From positions 1 through 46,111 of the IMG/VR virus record IMGVR_UViG_3300021519_000018: 46,111 nucleotides of DNA; one strand, given 5' to 3'. Position numbers and translations under genes: made by a program. The DNA is from a virus. Positions 27,642 through 35,657 of this stretch are shown piece by piece. The notes under the pieces were generated by a model. The model searched no databases and was not told the origin of the DNA. It saw only the letters and a list, made by a program, of their open reading frames with translations. Positions within the stretch are counted from its first letter, which is position 1. Each line of letters starts with the position of its first letter.

Positions 27642-29876
27642 GTGGGTACACAGGCTGGTTCACTCCCCGGGCAGGAAGCCCAGCTCGGCCAGTACGCCGG
27701 TCTTTACAAGGGCGAGGCTTTGCGTAAGCAGTCGCTTGGGTCGAAGCTCACAGAGCTGTACCAGAGCGGCAGAGAGCTTTCGCGCCGTGAGCGGATCCGG
27801 TGGCAGCGCAACCGTCTGATGTACCGCGGAGAGCAATATTTGCGGGTTGTCGGTAACAACGTGCGAACACTGTCACCAGCTGACCGTTTGCCAAGCGGTC
27901 GCCGTCGAGACACCGTGAATATGATGCGCCCGTTTATTGACGGACGCGTTGCAACACTCACGTTCCAGCGCCCTGCGTTCCAAGTGCTGCCTACCGCCAC
28001 GGATCAGGAAACCGTTGACGCTTCGCGCCTTGCAACGCGTTTTGTTGATTCGCAGTGGGGCACCGACGCGTGGGACCTTGACAAGGTATTTAGGCGCTTG
28101 TGCCTTACCGCAGAGATTGACGGTGTTGCTTTTGTAAGCGTGTTGTTTGACAAGTTCAGGGGCGGGCGTGTTCAGGTCTACCTTGACGCAAACGGCCAGC
28201 CAATCAACGACCCGACAATGCTTGACGCGCTGAAGCTTCAAGACCCGCTTGGGCAGTCGCTCTGGAAGCAGATAACTAGCTATCAGGGAGACGTTGCTTT
28301 CCGCGTAGTAAGGCCGGGGTCACTTTCCGTTGATCCTATTACGACGCGCTGGGAAGACTGCCGCTGGGTTATTGAGAGCCGGGTGGTCCACCGCGATCAC
28401 GTTGAACGTGAAACAGGCAAGTCGATTCAGGAGATCCTCAAGAACTCCGCGCAGCAGATGGGTGAGACCAAGTACGGTATTGGAGAGACTGCGCAACTCC
28501 CCGGCAACGTCTCAATTGAAGAAGAGGACGGCGAAACTCGCAGCCTTTCGCACAAGGACGCGCTGTTGGTCCACGAGGCGTTCATTCTCCCTACCGGCCC
28601 CAGAGGCGACTTCCCCAAGGGCTGCCACGCAAAGTGGCTTGACGCGGCTGCCGGTGACCCGTACGTGTTGGAGGCGTGGGACGAGGACGAACTCCCCTAC
28701 CGCCCGTACAACCCGCGCCCAGACGGTGGCCACTATATGCGGTGCCGCGGTACTGCCGACGAGCTTTCGCCGGTTCAGGTCCGTTGGAACCGCACCCTCT
28801 CTCAGGTTGGCGAGTGGCTTGACCGCGTTGCCCGCCCGCCGCTGATTGTTGCGGCAGGTGCTCTGCGGAGCAAGTCCGTGTACAACGAGGAAGGAATCGT
28901 TCAGGTACACGGCGGCTACCCAGAGCCTCGCTTTATGACGACTCCCTCTGAGCCTTCGGCTGTGCTGAACAATCACCTTGAGTGGCTAAAGGGCACAATG
29001 GCCGAGATCTCCACGATGCAGGACGCCTCGCGCGGTCAGGCACCGGGCAAGGGTATCGAAGCCGCTGTCTCGCTAAACACGCTTATTCAGCAGAACGAGC
29101 AGAACCTCAGCGCAACCGCTTCAGAGTTTGTCAGTTCGATGGAGTGGGCAGTGAGCCGCGCGCTCAAGGAAGTCGGCGACAGGTTCCAGCTGCCAAGAAT
29201 GATCCAGCTTCCGGGGCTTGACGACTCAGCTGACCTTGTCGCCTTTATGGGTAGCCAGCTGCGGGGTTGCAACCGGTTCCGGATCTCTGGTTCGATTACT
29301 CCCAAGATGCGCTCCGCCCAGCTTCAGACGGTTATGCTCATGGCGCAGTACGGCGGTATCGACCTCAAGCCGTGGACCACGCAGCTTATTGACGGAAACG
29401 TTGACGATATTCTCCGTTACGAGCGCCAGCAGGAGCAGCGCCAGAAGCGTGAGAACGGGGCAATGCTTGCGCTGGGGGCGCGTAACGACGCAGACCTCAA
29501 GTGGCACGAGCTAAACCAGCTTATTTCCAAGTTCGGGCAAGCAGCCACTCAGCACAGCCCCGCAGAGCTTGCGGTTGCTGGTGTCAGGCCACCTATGCTC
29601 AGCGACGTTGGCGTTACGATCCCGATGCCCGAGTACTTTGACAAGGACGCAGAACATATCCTTGCAATGGAATACGTGCTGCTCAGCGACGGTTACGACG
29701 AACTGCACCCGATTGTGAAGCAGGCGCTGCGTGAGCACCACACCGCTCACCTTACGCGCCTGCAGGCAAACGCAATGGGTATGGCCGGACAGACACCCGG
29801 ACCCGCTGGGCCACAGCCACAATCTGGCCCGCAGGCACAAGACTCAAAGCCAGACCCAAACGCACAAGGGAGTTAA
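27642..29876 (+). CDS. Portal protein
   Basis: 744 aa, GTG start with AAGGAG upstream. Typical podovirus portal organisation: N-terminal basic wing (ELSRRERIRWQRNRLMYRGEQY), a core starting with NMMRPFIDGRVATLTFQRPAFQVLP, a central beta region (VAFRVVRPGSLSVDP), a clip and stem part (SQVGEWLDRVARPPLIV, ISTMQDASRG), and a long C-terminal helical part ending in a Pro/Gln-rich tail (AGQTPGPAGPQPQSG). Forms the dodecameric channel for DNA. The large size fits short-tailed phages. Followed by the scaffold and capsid genes. Confidence 0.85.
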   Translation: MGTQAGSLPGQEAQLGQYAGLYKGEALRKQSLGSKLTELYQSGRELSRRERIRWQRNRLMYRGEQYLRVVGNNVRTLSPADRLPSGRRRDTVNMMRPFIDGRVATLTFQRPAFQVLPTATDQETVDASRLATRFVDSQWGTDAWDLDKVFRRLCLTAEIDGVAFVSVLFDKFRGGRVQVYLDANGQPINDPTMLDALKLQDPLGQSLWKQITSYQGDVAFRVVRPGSLSVDPITTRWEDCRWVIESRVVHRDHVERETGKSIQEILKNSAQQMGETKYGIGETAQLPGNVSIEEEDGETRSLSHKDALLVHEAFILPTGPRGDFPKGCHAKWLDAAAGDPYVLEAWDEDELPYRPYNPRPDGGHYMRCRGTADELSPVQVRWNRTLSQVGEWLDRVARPPLIVAAGALRSKSVYNEEGIVQVHGGYPEPRFMTTPSEPSAVLNNHLEWLKGTMAEISTMQDASRGQAPGKGIEAAVSLNTLIQQNEQNLSATASEFVSSMEWAVSRALKEVGDRFQLPRMIQLPGLDDSADLVAFMGSQLRGCNRFRISGSITPKMRSAQLQTVMLMAQYGGIDLKPWTTQLIDGNVDDILRYERQQEQRQKRENGAMLALGARNDADLKWHELNQLISKFGQAATQHSPAELAVAGVRPPMLSDVGVTIPMPEYFDKDAEHILAMEYVLLSDGYDELHPIVKQALREHHTAHLTRLQANAMGMAGQTPGPAGPQPQSGPQAQDSKPDPNAQGS

Positions 29877-29879
29877 GTA

Positions 29880-30158
29880 GTGACGGGCAACAAGCCTGAA
29901 CAAGTGTTCCCTCCCGGTTTTGAACGTGACGCTAAGGCGCTTTTGATGCTCCGGGAGTACGGAGTTATCTCGCGCGCCGAGACGCGCCGTAACGTAGAGC
30001 GCCTTGGCGTTGAGCTTGTCCCCGAACCGGGGTTTGCAACACCAGCGCTAAGACCTCCTGTTGTAGACACTCCGGGGTCAATGGACGAAGTCTCGCTTGA
30101 CTGGGACGAGGACGAAGACCCCGAGTTTGACGATAACGATAACGAGAACGAGGAGTAG
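29880..30158 (+). CDS. Small acidic protein between portal and scaffold
   Basis: 92 aa, GTG start after the portal stop (TAA, then GTA GTG). N-terminal helix with AKALLMLREYGVISRAETRR, then a Pro-rich stretch and a strongly acidic tail (DWDEDEDPEFDDNDNENEE). Acidic tails of this kind occur in head-assembly helpers. No family recognised. Confidence 0.55.
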   Translation: MTGNKPEQVFPPGFERDAKALLMLREYGVISRAETRRNVERLGVELVPEPGFATPALRPPVVDTPGSMDEVSLDWDEDEDPEFDDNDNENEE

Positions 30159-30164
30159 TGAGCT

Positions 30165-30953
30165 TTGTCTGAGGAACTTTCTGGCGTTGTTCCCGATTCA
30201 GGGGACGAGGGGGTTTCCGGCGCTTCGCAGTGGGATGCGTGGGAAAAGGCCGGTATTGACCCCTCCGAAATGAACCCGTACGAGGTTCGGCAGTACGTTG
30301 ACTGGGTTTCCGAGCTGACCGCAGCAGACTCACACGAGGCCACGCTTGAGCAGGCGCTCCGGCAGTGGGGTCACCTTGGCGACAACGAGTCTTTGCAGGA
30401 GATTATGCAGATTCGGGACTCACTCCGGCAGGAGCGCGACGACCCGTTTGCCGGTTACTCGCAGGAGCCTGAGTACGAAGAGCAGCAGTACGACCCGCAG
30501 TTTGCTCCCCAGCAGGATCCGTCTATTGACCCGTATCAGTTGCGAGACATTTGGCGGGCCGATATGCAGGAAGAGTTCCAGCGCGAGCGTCAGGAAATGC
30601 AGCAGCAGATCCAGACCGAGCGGCTTGTGTCCGACCTTCAGGGCCAGCTTGACAACGTTGCCAATAGCAACGGTCTTGAAGAGGGCGAGAAGGCGTTCCT
30701 GTGGGAGGCTGCAGTTTCTCGGCTTCAGAACAATCAAGTAGAGCTTGAGGACGTTCCGTCGCTAATGACGGACACTTGGAACCAGATTGACAGCCTGTAC
30801 CAGAAGCGTATGGCGCGAGCTGCAAACTATACCAACTCAGGCCCAAGCACTTCTTCACCGCCTTCCGGTGTTCCCGGCGCTATTCAGGGGAACCGTGGGA
30901 TTGCGTCTGCGGTCGCTCGCACCGCAGAAAGGCTTGGTATTCCGCAGGATTAG
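30165..30953 (+). CDS. Scaffold-like protein
   Basis: 262 aa, TTG start. Acidic N-terminus, a long Gln/Glu-rich helical centre (YEEQQYDPQFAPQQD, EEFQRERQEMQQQIQTE) and a C-terminal helix-turn-helix part ending in RTAERLGIPQD. Composition and its place between portal and major capsid fit a scaffolding protein that shapes the prohead. No protease domain was seen. Confidence 0.7.
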   Translation: MSEELSGVVPDSGDEGVSGASQWDAWEKAGIDPSEMNPYEVRQYVDWVSELTAADSHEATLEQALRQWGHLGDNESLQEIMQIRDSLRQERDDPFAGYSQEPEYEEQQYDPQFAPQQDPSIDPYQLRDIWRADMQEEFQRERQEMQQQIQTERLVSDLQGQLDNVANSNGLEEGEKAFLWEAAVSRLQNNQVELEDVPSLMTDTWNQIDSLYQKRMARAANYTNSGPSTSSPPSGVPGAIQGNRGIASAVARTAERLGIPQD

Positions 30954-30955
30954 CT

Positions 30956-30995
30956 CGTAACAGAACGGTTGTCTCACCGCTATAGTTCTGTTACG
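30956..30995 (+). other. RNA hairpin 1 upstream of capsid gene
   Basis: CGTAACAGAAC (30956-30966) pairs perfectly with GTTCTGTTACG (30985-30995), an 11-bp stem with an 18-base loop that may form a short inner stem. It begins three bases after the scaffold-like stop. No U-tract follows, so it may slow or partly stop transcription or stabilise the downstream mRNA. Confidence 0.6.
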
Positions 30996-31012
30996 CGCGG
31001 CGATGCCTCTAC

Positions 31013-31098
31013 TGGTTAGTGAGAGACGGCGCGGTTTGAGAAGGCGATTTACCGTTGCAATACAGCGCGCTTTCTCTTACCCCGTTTCTCACTAACCA
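31013..31098 (+). other. Long RNA hairpin 2 ending at the capsid ribosome binding site
   Basis: A 17-base arm at 31013-31029 pairs along its whole length with 31082-31098, with one G-U pair. The 52-base apical part can form a further GCGCG/CGCGC helix (31029-31033 with 31066-31070). The 3' arm ends on the first A of the capsid ribosome binding site AAGAGGT (31098-31104), six bases before the TTG start. This spacing places the RNA where it could protect the mRNA 5' end or tune capsid translation. Confidence 0.65.
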
Positions 31099-31110
31099 AG
31101 AGGTATTTTT

Positions 31111-32385
31111 TTGTCACTCTCTACGCTGAATGATCTTGCGTATGACACTTGGGAGCCGGGCCTCAACGACGAGCTTGAGACCACTACGGGTTCCTTGTAC
31201 TCGTTCCTTCAGAAGTCTTCGAAGGACGTAAAGGGTCGTAAGACATTTATTAAGTTCCTCAAGGGCCGTTCCCTTGGAGTTTCAAACATTGACGAAGGTG
31301 GCGCGTTCCCGGATGCCGGGGACCCCTCCTACGCCGAGGCGCAGATCGCGCTCAAGCGGATCGCTGCCACTGTTGAGTTTACTCTCGACGAGATGGACCT
31401 GCTGAATGGCCGCGACGCTGCCGCTCTTCCGGTGGTGCAGCACAAGCTTGACGACCTCGTTCGTACGGTTCGCCGTGACGTGGTCCGTCAGACTTGGGGC
31501 GACGGTTCCGGCAAGCTGGCTAACTGTGCTTCCGTTGCGTCTCAGGTTATTACCCTTGACGCGAGTGCTTCCAGTCAGGTTGACCGCGACCGTTACAACT
31601 GGCTTGAGGAGAATGGCCTCAAGATTGACGTGATCCACGGGACGACTGGTGCCGCTCAGGCAACCGGCCTTACGATTACCGATATCAACCGCACTACTGA
31701 CGCTGTCACCGTTGTGGGAACCGCCTCTGGCGTGACCTCAGCCGGTGTGATTGTGCGTTCCGGTAACGCTTACGGAGTTTCCAGCGCCTACACGAGCCGC
31801 GAGTTTACGGGCTTGATGGGTGCGATTTCGGAGACGAACACGTATCTGACCATTGACCGTACCGTTGCCGGTAACGGTTACTGGTGGAAGTCCAACGTTT
31901 CTGGCAACTCGGGCACTCTGCGTCCGGTGACGCTTGACGTGATCCTGCAGCTCATCAACACGATGAACCGTAGGACGGGTAAGGCTCCGCTGGATTCGGA
32001 CCACGCTTTCTTCGCCAACCTTGGCGTGTGGTCGGCCTATGGCGAGCAGCTTCAGCCGTCGGTTCGCTATCAGGGCTATTCGAAGATGGATATGGGTTGG
32101 CCAGAGCTTGAGATCTTTGGTGTGCCGCTTTACGGCGACATCCACTGCCCTCACAACAACCTGTTCCTGATTCACAAGCCTTCGTTCGCGTACCGCGTTC
32201 CGAAGTATCAGGACCGTGGAACCTTCCAGTTCCAGAACATGGACGGCTCGGTGTGGCGTTACGTCCCCGGGACGAGCGGTTACAAGGCCAAGGTGCAGTC
32301 GCACCTGACCGGAATGATGACTCTCCTCACTGAGCACCCCCGTATGCACGGGCGTGTGGATGACCTTGAGGAGCTGGGCGTCTAA
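31111..32385 (+). CDS. Major capsid protein
   Basis: 424 aa, TTG start with AAGAGGT six bases upstream. HK97-fold features: an N-arm ending in GRSLGVSNIDEGGAFPD, long spine helix region (AALPVVQHKLDDLVRTVRRDVVRQTWGDGSG), a P-domain with Gly/Val/Thr-rich strands and a C-terminal A-domain (PHNNLFLIHKPSFAYRVP, FQNMDGSVWRYVPG). It follows the scaffold-like gene, and its mRNA has its own structured leader, as expected for the most heavily made protein. Confidence 0.85.
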   Translation: MSLSTLNDLAYDTWEPGLNDELETTTGSLYSFLQKSSKDVKGRKTFIKFLKGRSLGVSNIDEGGAFPDAGDPSYAEAQIALKRIAATVEFTLDEMDLLNGRDAAALPVVQHKLDDLVRTVRRDVVRQTWGDGSGKLANCASVASQVITLDASASSQVDRDRYNWLEENGLKIDVIHGTTGAAQATGLTITDINRTTDAVTVVGTASGVTSAGVIVRSGNAYGVSSAYTSREFTGLMGAISETNTYLTIDRTVAGNGYWWKSNVSGNSGTLRPVTLDVILQLINTMNRRTGKAPLDSDHAFFANLGVWSAYGEQLQPSVRYQGYSKMDMGWPELEIFGVPLYGDIHCPHNNLFLIHKPSFAYRVPKYQDRGTFQFQNMDGSVWRYVPGTSGYKAKVQSHLTGMMTLLTEHPRMHGRVDDLEELGV

Positions 32386-32699
32386 TGGCCGTTACTGCGA
32401 CGTACTCAGTTCTTGGGAATGACCGTAGTCAGGTCATTGGCCGCGAGCGGGTTGTTCGTCGTCGTCTTACGCTGTCAGGCACCTATGTCGCTGGCGGCTT
32501 CGCAATTACGGCGAACGCTCTAAACCTCAGCAAGATCCGGTTTGTCCGTTTTATGGGACCGGCAAGCACTGGCTCAGCCATTGCTTTCCCGTTCTGGGAC
32601 GAGGCAAACAGCAAGATCAAGCTGTTCACAGCAACCGCTACAGAGTTCACTGGCTCTTCAGCGTCCTACACAATGGACGTTGAGGTTGGCGGACAGTAG
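32385..32699 (+). CDS. Head decoration or capsid-associated beta protein
   Basis: 104 aa, ATG start overlapping the capsid stop (TAATG). Predominantly beta strands (TATYSVLGNDRSQVIGRERVV, LTLSGTYVAGGFAITANAL, ASYTMDVEVGGQ). Small all-beta proteins coded right after the capsid gene are commonly head decoration proteins. Coupled translation would give amounts close to the capsid protein. A strong hairpin follows the gene. Confidence 0.6.
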   Translation: MAVTATYSVLGNDRSQVIGRERVVRRRLTLSGTYVAGGFAITANALNLSKIRFVRFMGPASTGSAIAFPFWDEANSKIKLFTATATEFTGSSASYTMDVEVGGQ

Positions 32700-32705
32700 C
32701 TACTC

Positions 32706-32748
32706 CGGTACAGGGGGTCGTTGGTGCAATAACGGCCCCCTGTTACCG
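32706..32748 (+). terminator. Strong hairpin after the capsid gene pair
   Basis: An 18-bp stem with one bulged U and one G-U pair and an 8-base loop: C6 to T22 of the line starting 32701 pair with A31 to G48. The G5/C5 centre makes it very stable. It follows the TAG of the 104-aa gene. No U-tract, so it may be a partial terminator or a processing site that lowers expression of downstream tail genes relative to capsid. Confidence 0.65.
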
Positions 32749-32764
32749 AAACTGAAAGGCGTAC

Positions 32765-33001
32765 GTGGCACAGGTTCCAAGTCCTCAGCAAAAGCAGGCA
32801 ATGCTTGCTCAGCTGCAGAAGCTTTCCGGGCAGCAGCAGCCGGGTGGTGGCCCCGCTGACGGGTCGCAGTTGCCAAACAAGCGGCGCGCTGTGTCTCGTG
32901 ACCAGATTCTTATGCAGGCTAACCAGAAAATGGCAATGGCAAACCAGCTCCGGGCTGCAAACGCTGCAATGAACCAGAATCCATACTCTGGCGGTTACTA
33001 G
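32765..33001 (+). CDS. Small Gln/Ala-rich helical protein
   Basis: 78 aa, GTG start with AAAGG five bases upstream. Gln/Met/Ala-rich (QKQAMLAQLQKLSGQQQPGG, QANQKMAMANQLRAANAAMN). Probably a helical head- or neck-associated protein. No family recognised. Its stop overlaps the next start as TAGTG. Confidence 0.5.
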   Translation: MAQVPSPQQKQAMLAQLQKLSGQQQPGGGPADGSQLPNKRRAVSRDQILMQANQKMAMANQLRAANAAMNQNPYSGGY

Positions 33002-33474
33002 TGCGTATGGGCGCGAGTGTTCCGGGGATTCTTACGGACGAGTGGAAGTTTGTCGCTGAAGACGGCGGTGACTACGTCCAGAAGGTCCGTGACTATGACC
33101 GTGACTGCCGACTGGCAATCCACGTACCGACGCACCAGCTTGGAATTGCCCGCTGGACAATTGCCTCGTTTGCCGAGGGCGGCGCTTGGATGATCGCCTT
33201 TCGGTGCCGAGACCCTGAGACTGGCGAGCCGATGATTGGCGAGCCTGACGAGCGCGTGATTTGGCTTCTCAACCGATTTGATATGTGGAAGAACGCGAAC
33301 CCGTCAAAGCTTGCAAAGGCCGCTGAGCAGATTCAGCGCCGCAGGGACGAACAGCTCGACGAACCCACTAAAGAGCGCAACGCGGATATGGCTGACAAGT
33401 TTGTGCGCGGCTGGAAGCTCAAGGAGGGAATCAAAGACAAGATATACGTGCCCGCAGGGGCAGGAGGAGTTTAG
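33001..33474 (+). CDS. Unknown virion-region protein
   Basis: 157 aa, GTG start sharing a base with the previous TAG. The N-terminal half is beta-rich (RLAIHVPTHQLGIARWTIASF, WMIAFRCRDPETGEPM) and the C-terminal half is helical and charged (SKLAKAAEQIQRRRDEQL). It lies between the capsid pair and the adaptor, so it may be a neck or head-completion protein. No family recognised. Confidence 0.55.
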   Translation: MRMGASVPGILTDEWKFVAEDGGDYVQKVRDYDRDCRLAIHVPTHQLGIARWTIASFAEGGAWMIAFRCRDPETGEPMIGEPDERVIWLLNRFDMWKNANPSKLAKAAEQIQRRRDEQLDEPTKERNADMADKFVRGWKLKEGIKDKIYVPAGAGGV

Positions 33475-33476
33475 TA

Positions 33477-34232
33477 ATGACATATGTTCCGTATCCGTAC
33501 GCAACGGATGCCGGGCAAGCGGCAGAAGCTGCCGCAAAAGCCGCTCAGGACAAGGTAAACGGTGCAAATCGCCAGTACCGAGACAAGCAGCGGGCTGCGA
33601 ACGCTGCGCGTCGGCTGGTAACGGGGCGTTCCGGAAACACGGCTGGTGACGTTGCGTACAGAGCCAGTGCAAATAGTTCGTACACAAGATCTCAGCGTGA
33701 AGCAGACGCTTGGAATAATCGTCGTAACCAGCTAAACGGTCGCGGCCCCGTCGCCGCAGCAGATCCAGTAACCCCCCCTGCTAGCGGAGTAACCCCCCCT
33801 GCTGGCGGAGTAACCCCCCCTGCTGGCGGTGGCGGTGGCGGTGGGAAGAGCGGCGGCAGCGGCGGCAAGGGCAAGGTCCCGACTCCGCGTGGCCCGTCGG
33901 CAAAGCCTTCTTACACGCGCGATATGGCAAACGCCGCAGCGACAAAGAAGAACACGCTGCTCAAGAGAGCCAACGCGGTGTACGGCGACACCCGCCCCGG
34001 AGCCGATAACGGCGAAATTATTCAGGGTGGTGCTTCTGACCCGAAGAACGTGACGCTCAGCGGCAAGGAGTTTGCCGACTTCAAGGCAAAGTTCTCCGCT
34101 AGCCACAAGTCCTCCAAGGGGCTTTCAGACCGTTCGCTGCGCGTAATGGCGCGGTACATGAAGAGCAGGGGCAAGGGGTCGCAGTTTGGACTCCCCGGAG
34201 CGCCCGCGGCCACTCCCCCCGCGGAGGGCTAA
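33477..34232 (+). CDS. Low-complexity structural-region protein with Pro/Gly repeats
   Basis: 251 aa, ATG start. N-terminal Ala/Lys/Arg helix (AAEAAAKAAQDKVNGANRQY), then a triplicated 7-residue unit (GVTPPAG) and a Gly-rich basic linker (GGGGGGGKSGGSGGKGK), and a C-terminal helical part (VTLSGKEFADFKAKFSAS, SDRSLRVMARYMKSRGKG). The linker would be flexible. Possibly a virion internal or DNA-bound protein; no family recognised. Confidence 0.55.
   Translation: MTYVPYPYATDAGQAAEAAAKAAQDKVNGANRQYRDKQRAANAARRLVTGRSGNTAGDVAYRASANSSYTRSQREADAWNNRRNQLNGRGPVAAADPVTPPASGVTPPAGGVTPPAGGGGGGGKSGGSGGKGKVPTPRGPSAKPSYTRDMANAAATKKNTLLKRANAVYGDTRPGADNGEIIQGGASDPKNVTLSGKEFADFKAKFSASHKSSKGLSDRSLRVMARYMKSRGKGSQFGLPGAPAATPPAEG
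33768..33830 (+). repeat. 21-base tandem repeat, three copies
   Basis: Unit beginning GTAACCCCCCCTGC, at 33768, 33789 and 33810, in frame in the 251-aa gene. The three units are nearly identical at DNA level, pointing to recent expansion or to a hypervariable linker. Confidence 0.8.
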
Positions 34233-34235
34233 CAG

Positions 34236-35657
34236 TTGGCCACTGGGGACTTCCAAGACCTTTATACCCGCACAATTTACGCGGCGCAGCGCGACCCAAA
34301 CGTTGCTGCTGACGTCTCGCGTGCAAAGGAGGCGGTGAACGAGGCTTACTTGAGTCTTTGTGACTCAGGTCCCCAGTGGTCATTTCTTACGGTGCAGGGT
34401 ACGCAAACGCTCGTTACCAACCAGAGCACGTACTCGTACGCGACGATTGCAACGTCTTTGAGCGTCACCGGTATTACTAACGTGCTGGGCTTTAGCTTTG
34501 GCGGACCGGCTGGCAGTGCTTCCGGCCACTACGCCCGCTGGGAAGACTTCTGGGCAATCAAGCAGCTGAACCCGTCACTTGCTGCTGGTGTCCCGCACCT
34601 GTGGACAACGTACGGACGCGCGCAAGTGGACATTTGGCCAAAGCCGCAGTCTGGTTACTCGGCAACCGTGCTGGCCGTCCGCAAGGCAGCCGAACTTGTC
34701 AGCAACTCTGACACTACTTTGATCCCGCAGGGCTGGGTAACCCGGCTACTGGTCCCCGCCGCCGCCGCGATCCTGTTGCGGCAAGAAGGCGGCTCAGACG
34801 CAGTAAGCGAAGCAAACAACAACGAGGCTGCTTACAAGGCAGTCTACGAGCAGTTTGCCGCTGGGCCAATGGTGCTGCCCGCTCCCGTTGCTCAGCCAAC
34901 GCCAGCCCAGCTGCTGCTCCCCAGCGGACTCAAGGGCACTGCTGGGTCGTTCTTGGAGATTGCGCAGCGAGTTTGTTACGACGCAAACGTTGCTTCGTGG
35001 CAGGCGTACAACCTTACGCGCGCAAAGGAAGCTGTCAACGCTGTCTACCGAACGCTGCTTGACACTCCCGACCCTTGGGACTTCTTGGAGCGCGAGGGGC
35101 AGGTCACGATCACCGCTGGGCAGGGGACCTACACAATAGATTCTTTTGCAACCGCGCTCGGAGTCCCGGCAATCCGGCAGATTCTGAACGTAGTAAACGA
35201 CTCAATCGACAACGCTAACCCGCTTGAGGCTATGGGCTGGCCTGAGCTTGAGGCTCTCACAAAGTCAACTCAAGACGGAGAGGCTGCGGATATCCCGGCT
35301 GCCTTTGCGATCTGGGACAGTAAGATCCGCTTTTGGCCACCCCCGCTTGAGAACTACAAACTTGGTATCTACTACATCTTAGGTACTGCTGACCTGAGCG
35401 CAGACGGTGACGTTCCTGTTGTCCCGGGCGAGTGGGTGCACGAGGTACTGGTACCGCTTGCTGCTGCCAGACTGCTGTACCAGAGCGGCGATGCTCCGCA
35501 GATCCAGAAGGGCCAGTTGCTAGAAGCGCGCGGGCAGGCACAGCTCAAGCTGATGAGAGAGGCGCGGGCTGCCTCTAAGCAGCCGACGCTGCGTTTGCAG
35601 TCACCGCGTTTCTCAGCCGACCTTGCGGGAAGTTACACGCAAGACTGGTACTTCTAG
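34236..35657 (+). CDS. Head-tail adaptor with tandem duplicated domain
   Basis: 473 aa, TTG start. Two homologous halves, about residues 1-225 and 240-473. Each begins with a helix ending in RAKEAVN, followed by a DxPxxWxFL-like motif (SGPQWSFL / DPWDFL), a beta region, an FWP or IWP strand (VDIWPKP / IRFWPPP), and a helix-rich end with the shared string LVPxAAAxLL. Single-copy versions resemble head-tail connector or tail-tube-A-type adaptors that dock to the portal. The C-terminal half lies next to the tail gene. Fused doubles could form a six-subunit ring with twelve domains. Confidence 0.65.
   Translation: MATGDFQDLYTRTIYAAQRDPNVAADVSRAKEAVNEAYLSLCDSGPQWSFLTVQGTQTLVTNQSTYSYATIATSLSVTGITNVLGFSFGGPAGSASGHYARWEDFWAIKQLNPSLAAGVPHLWTTYGRAQVDIWPKPQSGYSATVLAVRKAAELVSNSDTTLIPQGWVTRLLVPAAAAILLRQEGGSDAVSEANNNEAAYKAVYEQFAAGPMVLPAPVAQPTPAQLLLPSGLKGTAGSFLEIAQRVCYDANVASWQAYNLTRAKEAVNAVYRTLLDTPDPWDFLEREGQVTITAGQGTYTIDSFATALGVPAIRQILNVVNDSIDNANPLEAMGWPELEALTKSTQDGEAADIPAAFAIWDSKIRFWPPPLENYKLGIYYILGTADLSADGDVPVVPGEWVHEVLVPLAAARLLYQSGDAPQIQKGQLLEARGQAQLKLMREARAASKQPTLRLQSPRFSADLAGSYTQDWYF

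Noticed and set aside
31738-32349. 203-aa open frame on the minus strand
   Set aside because: Antisense to the major capsid gene.
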